Shown here piece by piece: positions 27,337-34,863 of a stretch of 64,000 nucleotides of DNA. The first letter of the stretch is position 1, and each line of letters begins with the position of its first letter. The notes under the pieces were generated by a model that saw nothing but the letters and a program-made list of their open reading frames with translations, was not told the DNA's origin and did not search any database. This DNA comes from Pedobacter frigoris. Lineage in GTDB: Bacteria > Bacteroidota > Bacteroidia > Sphingobacteriales > Sphingobacteriaceae. The stretch lies in contig NZ_SWBQ01000001.1 in NCBI RefSeq assembly GCF_005116445.1, positions 434,001 through 498,000 on the forward strand, written 5' to 3'. A program made the position numbers and the translations under genes.

Positions 27337-28713
27337 ATGAGAATTAATGTTACTGTGGTAATGGTCTGGTTGATGGGTATATTTTGGATATTAAGTATTT
27401 TATTGTTTGTATTACAGGGGGTTCAGCAATGGAACATTTACGTATATAATTTTAGTTTAGTTCTCAATTTTACGCTCCTGATTTTTATTCAATATTATTT
27501 TTTTCAGACTTTTAGGAAAACCAGCCATAGCGAGCAGAAGCTTACTGCACAGCTGGAACTTGCGGAAAAAACCGTAACGGCTAGTACAAATTTTCTTGCG
27601 ACGATGTCGCATGAACTCAGGACCCCTTTGAACGCAGTAATAGGAATGACCAATATACTATTGCATGATGAGCCAAGACCTCAGCAGAAAGAAAATCTGG
27701 AAATCCTGCACTTTTCGGCTGATAGCCTCATGCGTACCATCAATGACATCCTTAGCTTTAACAGGCTGGACTCTGGAATGGAGCAACTGGAGCAAACTGA
27801 TTTTCGTCTGGATACCTTACTGGGTCATATCTATAATGCATTGAAGCCAAGAGTCTCAGACAGCGGGGTGCAGTTCATCCTTGATGTGGATCAAAAGATC
27901 GCCGGAAAATATATACAGGGAGACCAGAACCGGTTGACGCAGGTATTCTTTAACCTTGCGGGTAATGCCATTAAGTTTACCGAAAAAGGATTTGTGAAGA
28001 TCAGCGCTGTCGTTGTTGCTCAGGAAGCCGGCTTCATAAGGATTAAATTTGTCATTGAGGATTCTGGGGTTGGAATTCCAGAGCTACAGAAAGATAAGCT
28101 ATTTGAGCCTTATTTCCGGGCTGCACATCATTCTGCCGGGCAGTTCAAGGGTACTGGTTTAGGTCTGGCCATTGCGCGCCGGCTGATTGATCTTCAGGGG
28201 GGCGTGCTGCGCTTTCATAGCCAGGAGAACGTAGGCAGCGTTTTTAGTTTTGAACTGTCATTTGCTGAGCGTATCCCTAAAGCACTTGTGCAATCAGATG
28301 TGCGACAAAATCCCACTGATGAGATCGGTGAATTACAGATTCTGGTTGCGGAGGACAATCCCGTAAATGTGTTGGTACTGCAAAGAACACTGGCAAGATG
28401 GGGTCTTACTGTTGATGTTGTTGAGAATGGCCATGCTGCTGTGGAGGCATTGGCCCTAAAATCCTATGACCTTATATTTATGGATATCAATATGCCGGTT
28501 ATGGGCGGTTTCGAAGCAGCAAGATTGATCAGGGAGATGCCTGATCCGGTAAAAAGTAACGTGTGTATTATCGCGCTTACCGCTTCAGTAGGGATGTCTG
28601 TGGAGATACATCAGGAATTTCGTTATCTGGATGATTTTCTATTGAAACCATTTACTCCAGTGCAGCTTAAAGGAAAACTTGAACAGGTTTCCAGGATGAA
28701 GCAAATAATTTAA
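27337..28713 (+). CDS. Hybrid histidine kinase with C-terminal receiver
   Basis: A 458-residue membrane hybrid kinase: two helices (about 7-27 and 37-58) with a loop of about ten residues, H box ATMSHELRTPLNAVIG with H92, ATPase domain (NLAGNAIKF, DSGVGIP, GTGLGLAIA), and a receiver with phosphorylation site near D384 (FMDINMPVMGG) and LLKPF at the end. No sensor domain is seen, so the membrane segment may sense. An Hpt protein that could take over its phosphate is encoded far away, at 53576. Confidence 0.9.
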   Translation: MRINVTVVMVWLMGIFWILSILLFVLQGVQQWNIYVYNFSLVLNFTLLIFIQYYFFQTFRKTSHSEQKLTAQLELAEKTVTASTNFLATMSHELRTPLNAVIGMTNILLHDEPRPQQKENLEILHFSADSLMRTINDILSFNRLDSGMEQLEQTDFRLDTLLGHIYNALKPRVSDSGVQFILDVDQKIAGKYIQGDQNRLTQVFFNLAGNAIKFTEKGFVKISAVVVAQEAGFIRIKFVIEDSGVGIPELQKDKLFEPYFRAAHHSAGQFKGTGLGLAIARRLIDLQGGVLRFHSQENVGSVFSFELSFAERIPKALVQSDVRQNPTDEIGELQILVAEDNPVNVLVLQRTLARWGLTVDVVENGHAAVEALALKSYDLIFMDINMPVMGGFEAARLIREMPDPVKSNVCIIALTASVGMSVEIHQEFRYLDDFLLKPFTPVQLKGKLEQVSRMKQII

Positions 28714-28748
28714 TGTCTTATGAAGTGAGGGTGACAGGTAATAGTTTG

Positions 28749-30134
28749 CTATTCCGTTTTCTGCAAAATTTCTTTCACAACCAAGTCCAGTTCGTCAGCA
28801 GAAAGCTGAAGCATTGGGATTAGTTCGTTAATCGCTTGCAAATCAGTTTTACTTTCGTTAATCAGCGCAACTAGCCCTAAAATCTTTGCCAGCGGACTGC
28901 GCACCTTATGAGACTGAATCCATGATATTTCACGTAACCGGCGATTCTGAATCTCAATTGCCTCGAGATAATTCATTCTGTCTGTAATGTCCTGCATGGA
29001 ACCGATTATCCTGATGGGCATACCTGCAGCATTAAAAATGATAAACGCCCTGTCCAGCACAAAGCGATAAGAACCGTCAGCACATTGGAACCGGTACTCC
29101 ATTTTTAACCTTGTTTTTTGATTCTTAATCAGCGAGTCAAATTTTTGAAGTACTTTTTCCAGATCTTCCGGGTGGACATGTTCCTGCCACCATTGTTCTG
29201 TACAACAAGTTTTTTTATGTCCAAAAATTCCTTTGATGCCCTGGTTCCATATCATTTCCCCCGTAAGGATATTCCAATCCCATATGGCATCGCTGGTTGC
29301 TTTTGAAACAGTCTCAAACCGCTTCAGACTTTCCTGAAGTGCTTTTGCTGCCTCGAGTTCCGTGGTACGGTCAATTACCATAACCATCCCCGCATCTTTG
29401 CCTTCAAAATTGACTGAATTGCCCTCTACACACACAAACACGATCTCTCCATTCTTTTTTTTGTGGCGCACACTGCTTTTGTTGAAAAAATCGGGTATCA
29501 CGTTTGTACAAAGTGTATCATCAAGGACTGAAGCATCCTCTGCCGGGCGGATGTCTTTAATGGTCATGCTTAAAAATTCCTTCCGGGTATATCCATAGTG
29601 GTTTATGGCTGCTTCGTTTACATCCAGGAACTTTAGACTCTTAAAATCATACACCCATTGCGGCACCGGGCTCAGGTTAAACAAATCGATGTATTTTTGC
29701 TTTTCCTGCTCCAGCAATGTAGTGGCGTTTTTGCTGGGGGTGATGTCTTTAAAGTAGACTGACAGTCCGTTGCCAGTGGGGAACGCGGTGACTTCGAACC
29801 ATATTTGTCTGGCTGGAAAAAACTCTTCGAACCGCACGGAAACATTTTGAGTCATGGCTGTGTGGTACTCTGTGTAAAACTTAAGGGGTATGGCATCGGC
29901 GTATACTTCCCATAAATTTCTACCTATGATGTCTGTCCTGGGCATGAGTAGCAGACGCTCAGCTTCTTTATTCCAGTAAGTGACTGTCCAGTCACTATCC
30001 ACTTCGAAAAAGGCATCAGTGAAACTTTCGAGTATATTGGATATTCTTTTCTGATACAAGAATAATTGCTGTTCAAAGTCTGGAATAAGGGTATAGGGAC
30101 CTGTACGGTTGCTCTTGATTTGCTGATGTGTCAT
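28749..30134 (-). CDS. Triple-PAS protein with HisKA-like end but no ATPase domain
   Basis: A 461-residue soluble protein with three consecutive PAS domains (about 28-135, 145-265 and 275-390; PAC-like ends YFKDITPS, VIDRTTELEA, SMQDITDRMN). The C-terminal helical segment has an H-box-like SHKVRSPLAKILG with H409. It then ends after 52 more residues, with no catalytic ATPase domain. The frame is closed by an ordinary stop, and I see no continuation on the minus strand. It could be phosphorylated in trans by a neighbouring kinase or be a truncated kinase; the function is open. Confidence 0.82.
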   Translation of the reverse strand: MTHQQIKSNRTGPYTLIPDFEQQLFLYQKRISNILESFTDAFFEVDSDWTVTYWNKEAERLLLMPRTDIIGRNLWEVYADAIPLKFYTEYHTAMTQNVSVRFEEFFPARQIWFEVTAFPTGNGLSVYFKDITPSKNATTLLEQEKQKYIDLFNLSPVPQWVYDFKSLKFLDVNEAAINHYGYTRKEFLSMTIKDIRPAEDASVLDDTLCTNVIPDFFNKSSVRHKKKNGEIVFVCVEGNSVNFEGKDAGMVMVIDRTTELEAAKALQESLKRFETVSKATSDAIWDWNILTGEMIWNQGIKGIFGHKKTCCTEQWWQEHVHPEDLEKVLQKFDSLIKNQKTRLKMEYRFQCADGSYRFVLDRAFIIFNAAGMPIRIIGSMQDITDRMNYLEAIEIQNRRLREISWIQSHKVRSPLAKILGLVALINESKTDLQAINELIPMLQLSADELDLVVKEILQKTE

Positions 30135-30227
30135 TTTTTGCTGATAGGGTTTTAGTAAGGTACAACTTAAAGCCCCATTAATTGCATGTTATTCTTAGAT
30201 TAAACGAATTGGCAATCCTCCCAGTGC

Positions 30228-30287
30228 GCAGACAACTGCTATCCCTAGGCTGAGCAGACACCTGCTATCCCTACGCTGAGCGGAAGA
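30228..30287. repeat. 26-bp tandem direct repeat
   Basis: Two copies, 30228-30253 and 30254-30279, of a unit beginning gcagaca and containing ctgctatccctangctga differ at two positions only; a third partial copy (gcggaag) follows. It could be a small expansion or iterated binding sites. Confidence 0.7.
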
Positions 30288-30290
30288 ACG

Positions 30291-30303
30291 CGTATTTCAC
30301 GCA
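30291..30303 (+). promoter_or_regulatory. 13-bp motif shared with the DUF892/kinase intergenic region
   Basis: cgtatttcacgca is identical to the minus strand at 25329-25341. It lies 270 bases upstream of the ECF sigma gene, immediately after the tandem repeats. Candidate stress-regulator or sigma site; not experimentally known to me. Confidence 0.35.
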
Positions 30304-30576
30304 TGCGGAACCAGTAGTTAACCGGAAACTGGATCCATGATGAACAGTATCGGGCTCATGGGCAAATGATGTACCCTTGTCCTGCCGATAGACAAATAGG
30401 ATCATTTTGAGAACAGGTATTTTTCAAGTGGATCAGGTACATATACTTATTTCGAAGGGGGTGAAGTACTTGAAATTGGTTTGGATTGGATGATTTTTTG
30501 ATCGCAGGCAAAGAAATGGCCTTAAAGGCATAATCTTTGGGCTTTTAGTGGTAATCTCCAACTTAAAAAACTTACT

Positions 30577-31104
30577 ATGAAAACAGCGTCGTTAGATTTT
30601 AATAATCAATTATTTTCGTTTAAAAACAGTTTGCAAGGATTTGCATATTCTCTGACCCGTAACGAAGAGGATGCCGCTGACCTCGTTCAGGATACTTTGT
30701 TAAAAGCAATACGGTATGCTCAAAGTTTTGAGGAAGGTACAAACTTGCAAGGCTGGCTGTTTATCATCCTTAAGAATACTTTTATTAACAATTATCGAAG
30801 AAAGAGCAAAATGAAATCATATATGGATGGAGTCGGCGGCACAGCCATAAATGATATCCAAGGTAACCTTGCGTATAATGCAGGTGAAAGTAATTGCTCG
30901 ATAGACGACATTCATAAAGCACTTAACAGCCTTTCCCGTGATTATTATTACCCGTTTATTAAATATTTTGAAGGTTATAAATATCATGAGATTGCCGAGG
31001 AGTTAAATATCCCTATCGGAACTGTAAAAACGAGGATACATGTGGCCAGGCAGTTACTAAAGAAAAATTTAAAGATGTACAGTGACCTGATTGGCAAAAA
31101 ATGA
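30577..31104 (+). CDS. ECF-type RNA polymerase sigma factor
   Basis: A 175-residue sigma-70 family protein with region 2 (YSLTRNEEDAADLVQDTLLKA) and region 4 helix-turn-helix (YHEIAEELNIPIGTVKTRIH), joined by a linker of about 45 residues. No anti-sigma gene is adjacent, which is unusual for this class; two histidine-kinase-type genes flank it instead. Target promoters are unknown; the 13-bp motif upstream of it and of the DUF892 gene is one candidate. Confidence 0.9.
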   Translation: MKTASLDFNNQLFSFKNSLQGFAYSLTRNEEDAADLVQDTLLKAIRYAQSFEEGTNLQGWLFIILKNTFINNYRRKSKMKSYMDGVGGTAINDIQGNLAYNAGESNCSIDDIHKALNSLSRDYYYPFIKYFEGYKYHEIAEELNIPIGTVKTRIHVARQLLKKNLKMYSDLIGKK

Positions 31105-31250
31105 CCTTATCAGCCAATTGTTTTTTATGCATAACAGATAAATGACGTTAGTTTGCACCGTTTTAAGAAACAATTCAGAATCCCCGGTGTTTTCTTATTT
31201 CTCTATAGTTACATTTACTATGTATTTGTAGTAATTAACTCAGTCTGTCT

Positions 31251-32339
31251 ATGCAAAGTAAAAACGAACAAATTACCTCTCTAATTGAGCTAAACGAAGA
31301 ACTTGAAAATTATTTTAGTAACACGATCATTCCCCAACTCTTCGTGGACGCCAATCTTATACTTAGGAAATTTACCCCGCCGGCGATGAAACAATTTAAG
31401 CTGGAGCTGGAATTCCTTGGAAAGCCGATGGAAGAAATTCAGGAAAACTTTAGGTATCCTACGATAATTGATAATATTAAAGCTGTAATTGCGACGGGTA
31501 AAATTTTGGAAAAGGAGATCCAGACTACTGATATGGGGTGGTATCAGATGAACATATTGCCCTATCGGGTCCTCAAAGAAAATAAGACTAATGGCGTTAT
31601 CATTACATTTGTAGACATTACTGCCAGAATTCGAGACCTAAAGGAGCAAGAAAAATTAATTGCCGAACATGAGCTCCTGCTCGATACCATTGCTCATGAC
31701 ATTAAGAATCCGATTCTGGGCCTGAGCTTAACCATCCAGATGCTGAAAAAATTGCCTGAAAAAAGCATGGAGAAGTTTCCTGTCTTATTGAATAACGTTG
31801 AAAGCGGTTTGATCGCTATGAAGAAAGTAATCAGTGAATTGATCGATTCCCGTTGGGAGAAGCAACGTCAGGAGGCTTCTGCTGAATTACTGGATATAGG
31901 AAATATACTCGAAGATGTGAGGTTAACACTTGCACCACAGATTTTGGAGTCGGGGGCGATCATCCGGCAGGATATCCGGTGCCCGGAAATAACCTTTATC
32001 AGAAGGAAGTTGCGGAGTGTGATTTATAACCTCCTAAGTAATGCCATTAAATATTGCCCTGCCGACCGTAATCCGGAGATTATGGTTAAATGTTCGGGGG
32101 AGAAAGAATTTGTGGTCATCAGTATTACTGATAACGGTATTGGGATGAGTCCTGAAGAACAAAAATCTGTATTCGAAAAATTCCAGCGGGTTAAAATGAA
32201 TTATGAAGGCTATGGCGTGGGGTTATACCTGGTCAACACGGTAGTGACTGCTGCAGGAGGTAAAATAGAGCTGGAAAGTACACCTGGACAAGGCTCTGAA
32301 TTTAAGGTGTATTTAAAACATGCTGGTGGCAGTTGTTAG
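31251..32339 (+). CDS. PAS sensor histidine kinase
   Basis: A 362-residue soluble kinase: a PAS domain (about 20-125, of the type often fused to CheR, with segment WYQMNILPYR), H box TIAHDIKNPILGL with H149, and a full ATPase domain (YNLLSNAIKY, DNGIGMSPEEQ, GYGVGLYLV). No membrane helix and no regulator gene next to it. It lies 146 bases after the sigma factor gene and may act on the block of regulators nearby. Confidence 0.88.
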   Translation: MQSKNEQITSLIELNEELENYFSNTIIPQLFVDANLILRKFTPPAMKQFKLELEFLGKPMEEIQENFRYPTIIDNIKAVIATGKILEKEIQTTDMGWYQMNILPYRVLKENKTNGVIITFVDITARIRDLKEQEKLIAEHELLLDTIAHDIKNPILGLSLTIQMLKKLPEKSMEKFPVLLNNVESGLIAMKKVISELIDSRWEKQRQEASAELLDIGNILEDVRLTLAPQILESGAIIRQDIRCPEITFIRRKLRSVIYNLLSNAIKYCPADRNPEIMVKCSGEKEFVVISITDNGIGMSPEEQKSVFEKFQRVKMNYEGYGVGLYLVNTVVTAAGGKIELESTPGQGSEFKVYLKHAGGSC

Positions 32340-32670
32340 AAAATGGCTAAAAGTTACGAATCAGCAGGTCCCTTTAGCTCGCAGACTGTTTAAACCATGT
32401 ATACAATGAAAATCGGCACTGATACTACCAGCACGGTTGAACAAAAGGCGATTAATTGAAAAGGAGCTGTACCTACATTTTTTTATACCTTTAACCATGC
32501 AAGAATCCGAGAAACCTGATAAAGAAAACTTCAGCGAATTAAATCACCCTGTCGGCGAGGGCCGTTGAAACCGAATGGGTAAAATAGGAGTGCGCTTCGC
32601 GAGATTTATTTTGATATTTAATCATTTTTAAGCAGTTCTGGCTAAATTTGCATAGGATTAATTGAAGGTT
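32340..32670. other. Gap before the GNAT gene; tiny open frames only
   Basis: Only very short frames are present, a 17-codon one at 32406-32459 and a 23-codon one at 32497-32568, beginning MQESEKPDKENF. The second is hydrophilic and could be a small-protein remnant; neither has enough support to be called a gene. The -7 box of the GNAT gene is at the end of the gap. Confidence 0.5.
32643..32650 (+). promoter_or_regulatory. -7 box TAAATTTG of the GNAT gene
   Basis: TAAATTTG fits TAnnTTTG and lies 21 bases before the ATG at 32671. No convincing -33 TTTG at the right distance. Confidence 0.45.
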
Positions 32671-33183
32671 ATGATTAGGATAGAACAAGCGCGCTTCGGG
32701 GATTTAAAGACACTACAGGAAATTTCAAAGCGTACTTTTTATGAAACTTTTGCTGATAGCAATACAGAGAAGGATATGCAGCAATATTTGTCGGTAAATT
32801 TTAGCCTGGATAAATTGAGTAGTGAATTGAGTGAAACTGATTCCCGGTTTTACATTGCCTGGGACGGTCAGACAGCTGTTGGTTATTTGAAGGTAAATAC
32901 CGCACAGGCGCAATCTGACTTAAAGGAAGCCCACTCTTTAGAGATTGAGCGGATTTACGTGCTGAAGGCTTATCATGGGAAGAAGGTTGGTCAACTGTTA
33001 TACGCGCATGCTTTTAAAGTTGCTGGGGAGCTGGGTAAATCATCAATATGGCTGGGGGTATGGGAGAAAAATCCAAGGGCGATCCGGTTTTATGAGAAAA
33101 ATGGTTTTGTTACTTTTGGAACACATGTGTTTAAAATGGGTGAGGATGAGCAAACCGATCTGTTGATGCGAATTGTCACCTGA
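32671..33183 (+). CDS. GNAT-family N-acetyltransferase
   Basis: A 170-residue acetyltransferase (acetyl-CoA to an unknown amine). The acetyl-CoA loop and following helix are seen in YHGKKVGQLLYAHAFKVA, with the C-terminal NPRAIRFYEKNGFVTFGTHVF signature. I take the ATG at 32671 (MIRIEQ); a TTG nine bases upstream is less likely. The 3' end overlaps, on the other strand, the remnant of a DJ-1/PfpI gene, so the present neighbourhood arose by a deletion. Confidence 0.88.
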   Translation: MIRIEQARFGDLKTLQEISKRTFYETFADSNTEKDMQQYLSVNFSLDKLSSELSETDSRFYIAWDGQTAVGYLKVNTAQAQSDLKEAHSLEIERIYVLKAYHGKKVGQLLYAHAFKVAGELGKSSIWLGVWEKNPRAIRFYEKNGFVTFGTHVFKMGEDEQTDLLMRIVT

Positions 33184-33277
33184 AGGGATGGGTGAATTCT
33201 CCCAGCCATACGCCAGTTTTACTATCCGTGTTTTCCATCCCGCTGTGCGAGGTCAATACCATTAATATCTTTTTCAT
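33175..33277 (-). pseudogene. Remnant: N terminus of a DJ-1/PfpI-type (glutamine amidotransferase-like) protein
   Basis: The minus strand from the ATG at 33277 reads MKKILMVLTSHSG and, later, TGVWLGEF, the hallmark start of type-1 glutamine amidotransferase-like/Hsp31-class proteins, which are normally about 220-230 residues. A TGA follows after 33 codons, just where the sequence runs into the convergent GNAT gene. It is therefore a 5' stump of a gene whose rest was deleted. Confidence 0.65.
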
Positions 33278-33284
33278 AGTGGTC

Positions 33285-33743
33285 TTACTTTAGGTAAAAA
33301 TAGAACATTGCTTTTACAATCTGGCTCATACTGCGCTTGCCTGTTACCCAATCGGAGATGCTTTCACGGTCGATCCCGGTATCAAAGGCAATTTGTTTGA
33401 TGCGGATTCCTTTCTGCTGCATCATTTTATCAATCCATGCATTATTGACTACGCTCGATGGTGAAACCTGGAAAGTACGAGCGCTCACAATGATCTTATA
33501 ATCAGGTAGGTGTTTTCTGAACAGGTCTTCAGTTCTTTTGATGAGAGTGGTTTCGCTGGCATACTTTCCTGAACTGGTCTCGCCCTGGGTAGTCTCTATC
33601 TCGATGTTTTTATTCTCCAGTGAATGGATATCAAAATTTGTGTTGGACTGTTCCTGGTGCCTGGCGGCCGCTTTGTCCAGCTTGAAAAGCTGTTCTGCGC
33701 TTAATAAGGTCTCTAGTAAATTGATGTTCTGTATGCTACTCAT
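33285..33743 (-). CDS. HTH-domain protein of unknown role
   Basis: A 152-residue protein. The C-terminal 50 residues read as an XRE-like helix-turn-helix (GIRIKQIAFDTGIDRESISD followed by WVTGKRSM), so DNA binding is likely. The N-terminal 100 residues are hydrophilic and unlike any domain I recognise. It ends 7 bases before the DJ-1/PfpI stump on the same strand. Regulator or phage-derived repressor are both possible. Confidence 0.65.
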   Translation of the reverse strand: MSSIQNINLLETLLSAEQLFKLDKAAARHQEQSNTNFDIHSLENKNIEIETTQGETSSGKYASETTLIKRTEDLFRKHLPDYKIIVSARTFQVSPSSVVNNAWIDKMMQQKGIRIKQIAFDTGIDRESISDWVTGKRSMSQIVKAMFYFYLK

Positions 33744-34164
33744 AACTTATAATTCTGGTACCGGCTTTTTCTGTGTTAACAGCCATACATACCTTTTAGT
33801 TTTGCGTCGGCCGTAATCTGTATATTATGATTGAATGTGGTCACTCCATTTCGGGGCAAACTGTACACCCCTTTGGCTGCCATGTGTGGTAGAGAATGCT
33901 ATTACAGCCAGCCCGCTATAGCGACAGATCATTGATCTGAAACACCAAATCAGGGTGTGCAAAGCGATTTTTCAGAGGTTATTGAAAGCTGTTCCCTCGA
34001 TGGATAAATATTCTTTCGTATAGGCCAAAATAAACAACCACAGACGGCGTTCGTCCCCTGTTATGACACAATCCCTTATCCAGTAATTTCGTCATCTGAT
34101 CGACCAGCAATAATCTGACTTATGGTGGGCTATAAGTTAGGAGTGGAAGGAGGTGTTTTTAGTT
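33744..34164. other. 421-base eroded region with a possible IS remnant
   Basis: No intact gene. It includes a sequence like an IS21-family end (33837-33876) and, on the minus strand near 34100-33985, a short open frame (ending LAYTKEYLSIEGTAF) that reads like the C terminus of a lost protein I cannot identify. Confidence 0.5.
33837..33876. mobile_element. Possible IS21-family terminal remnant
   Basis: The segment begins gtggtcactccatttcgggg and continues into caaactgtacacccc, which resembles the GTGGTCA-containing repeated ends of Bacteroidota IS21 elements as I remember them. No istA or istB frame is present. The call is by likeness only. Confidence 0.3.
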
Positions 34165-34863
34165 CTAACAGATTAACTTATAGCCAAAGCCCCTGTGGTT
34201 AATGATCTGAATTGCCGGATCATGTTTAAAATGCCGCCTTAGTTTAGTGATAAAAACATCTAAGCTTCTTGAACTAAAAAAATCATCATCGCCCCAAACC
34301 TGAAGTAAGAATTCTTTCCTTGCCAGTAGCCTGTTTCTATTTTGAAAAAGTATTTTTAACACTTCACTTTCTCTACCTGTTAATTGCTTTGTTACACTCT
34401 GATAAACCAAAAACCCTCTCATCATATCGTAAGTATATTTTCCGATATCAACCACGCCTGAATTTTTATCGCTTTGCTCATTTTCAAGCAAGCGGTTTTG
34501 GTTGAGCAATACTTTTATACGAACAATTAATTCCTCCATATCAAAAGGCTTTTTGAGGTAATCATTTCCCCCAGCCATGTAGCCATTTAATACGTCATGC
34601 GGCATTGTTCTGGCGGTTAAAAATAAAATGGGTGTATGCTTATTCTCTAGTCTTATTTTTTCAGCGACTGTAAATCCATTAACCGCAGGCAACATCACGT
34701 CGAGAACAATAAGATTGGGTTTTTCATTAGTGTAAGCAGCATAAGCCAGATTTCCATCTGTAACATGTATCACCTTGAAACCTCTGGTTTCTAAGCTATC
34801 CTTAATAATTAGTCCTAAGGTTATTTCGTCTTCTACCAATAGTATTTTAGGTTCCTGTTTCAT
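34165..34863 (-). CDS. OmpR-family response regulator (RprY-like)
   Basis: A 232-residue regulator with a receiver (E11 D12 pocket, D55 in LDVMLP, K105-region KKPF) and a C-terminal winged helix (LTGRESEVLKILFQN, SLDVFITKLRRHF, GFGYKL). Its start overlaps the stop of the kinase gene (ATGA), so the pair is one two-component system resembling RprX/RprY of Bacteroidota. Confidence 0.92.
   Translation of the reverse strand: MKQEPKILLVEDEITLGLIIKDSLETRGFKVIHVTDGNLAYAAYTNEKPNLIVLDVMLPAVNGFTVAEKIRLENKHTPILFLTARTMPHDVLNGYMAGGNDYLKKPFDMEELIVRIKVLLNQNRLLENEQSDKNSGVVDIGKYTYDMMRGFLVYQSVTKQLTGRESEVLKILFQNRNRLLARKEFLLQVWGDDDFFSSRSLDVFITKLRRHFKHDPAIQIINHRGFGYKLIC

Larger units (their letters stand above)
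30135..30576. other. 442-base non-coding region upstream of the ECF sigma gene
   Basis: Lies between two divergent genes. It holds a 26-bp tandem repeat (30228-30279), the 13-bp motif cgtatttcacgca (30291-30303) and AT-rich sequence before the sigma gene. I see no coding frame with family likeness in it. Confidence 0.6.
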
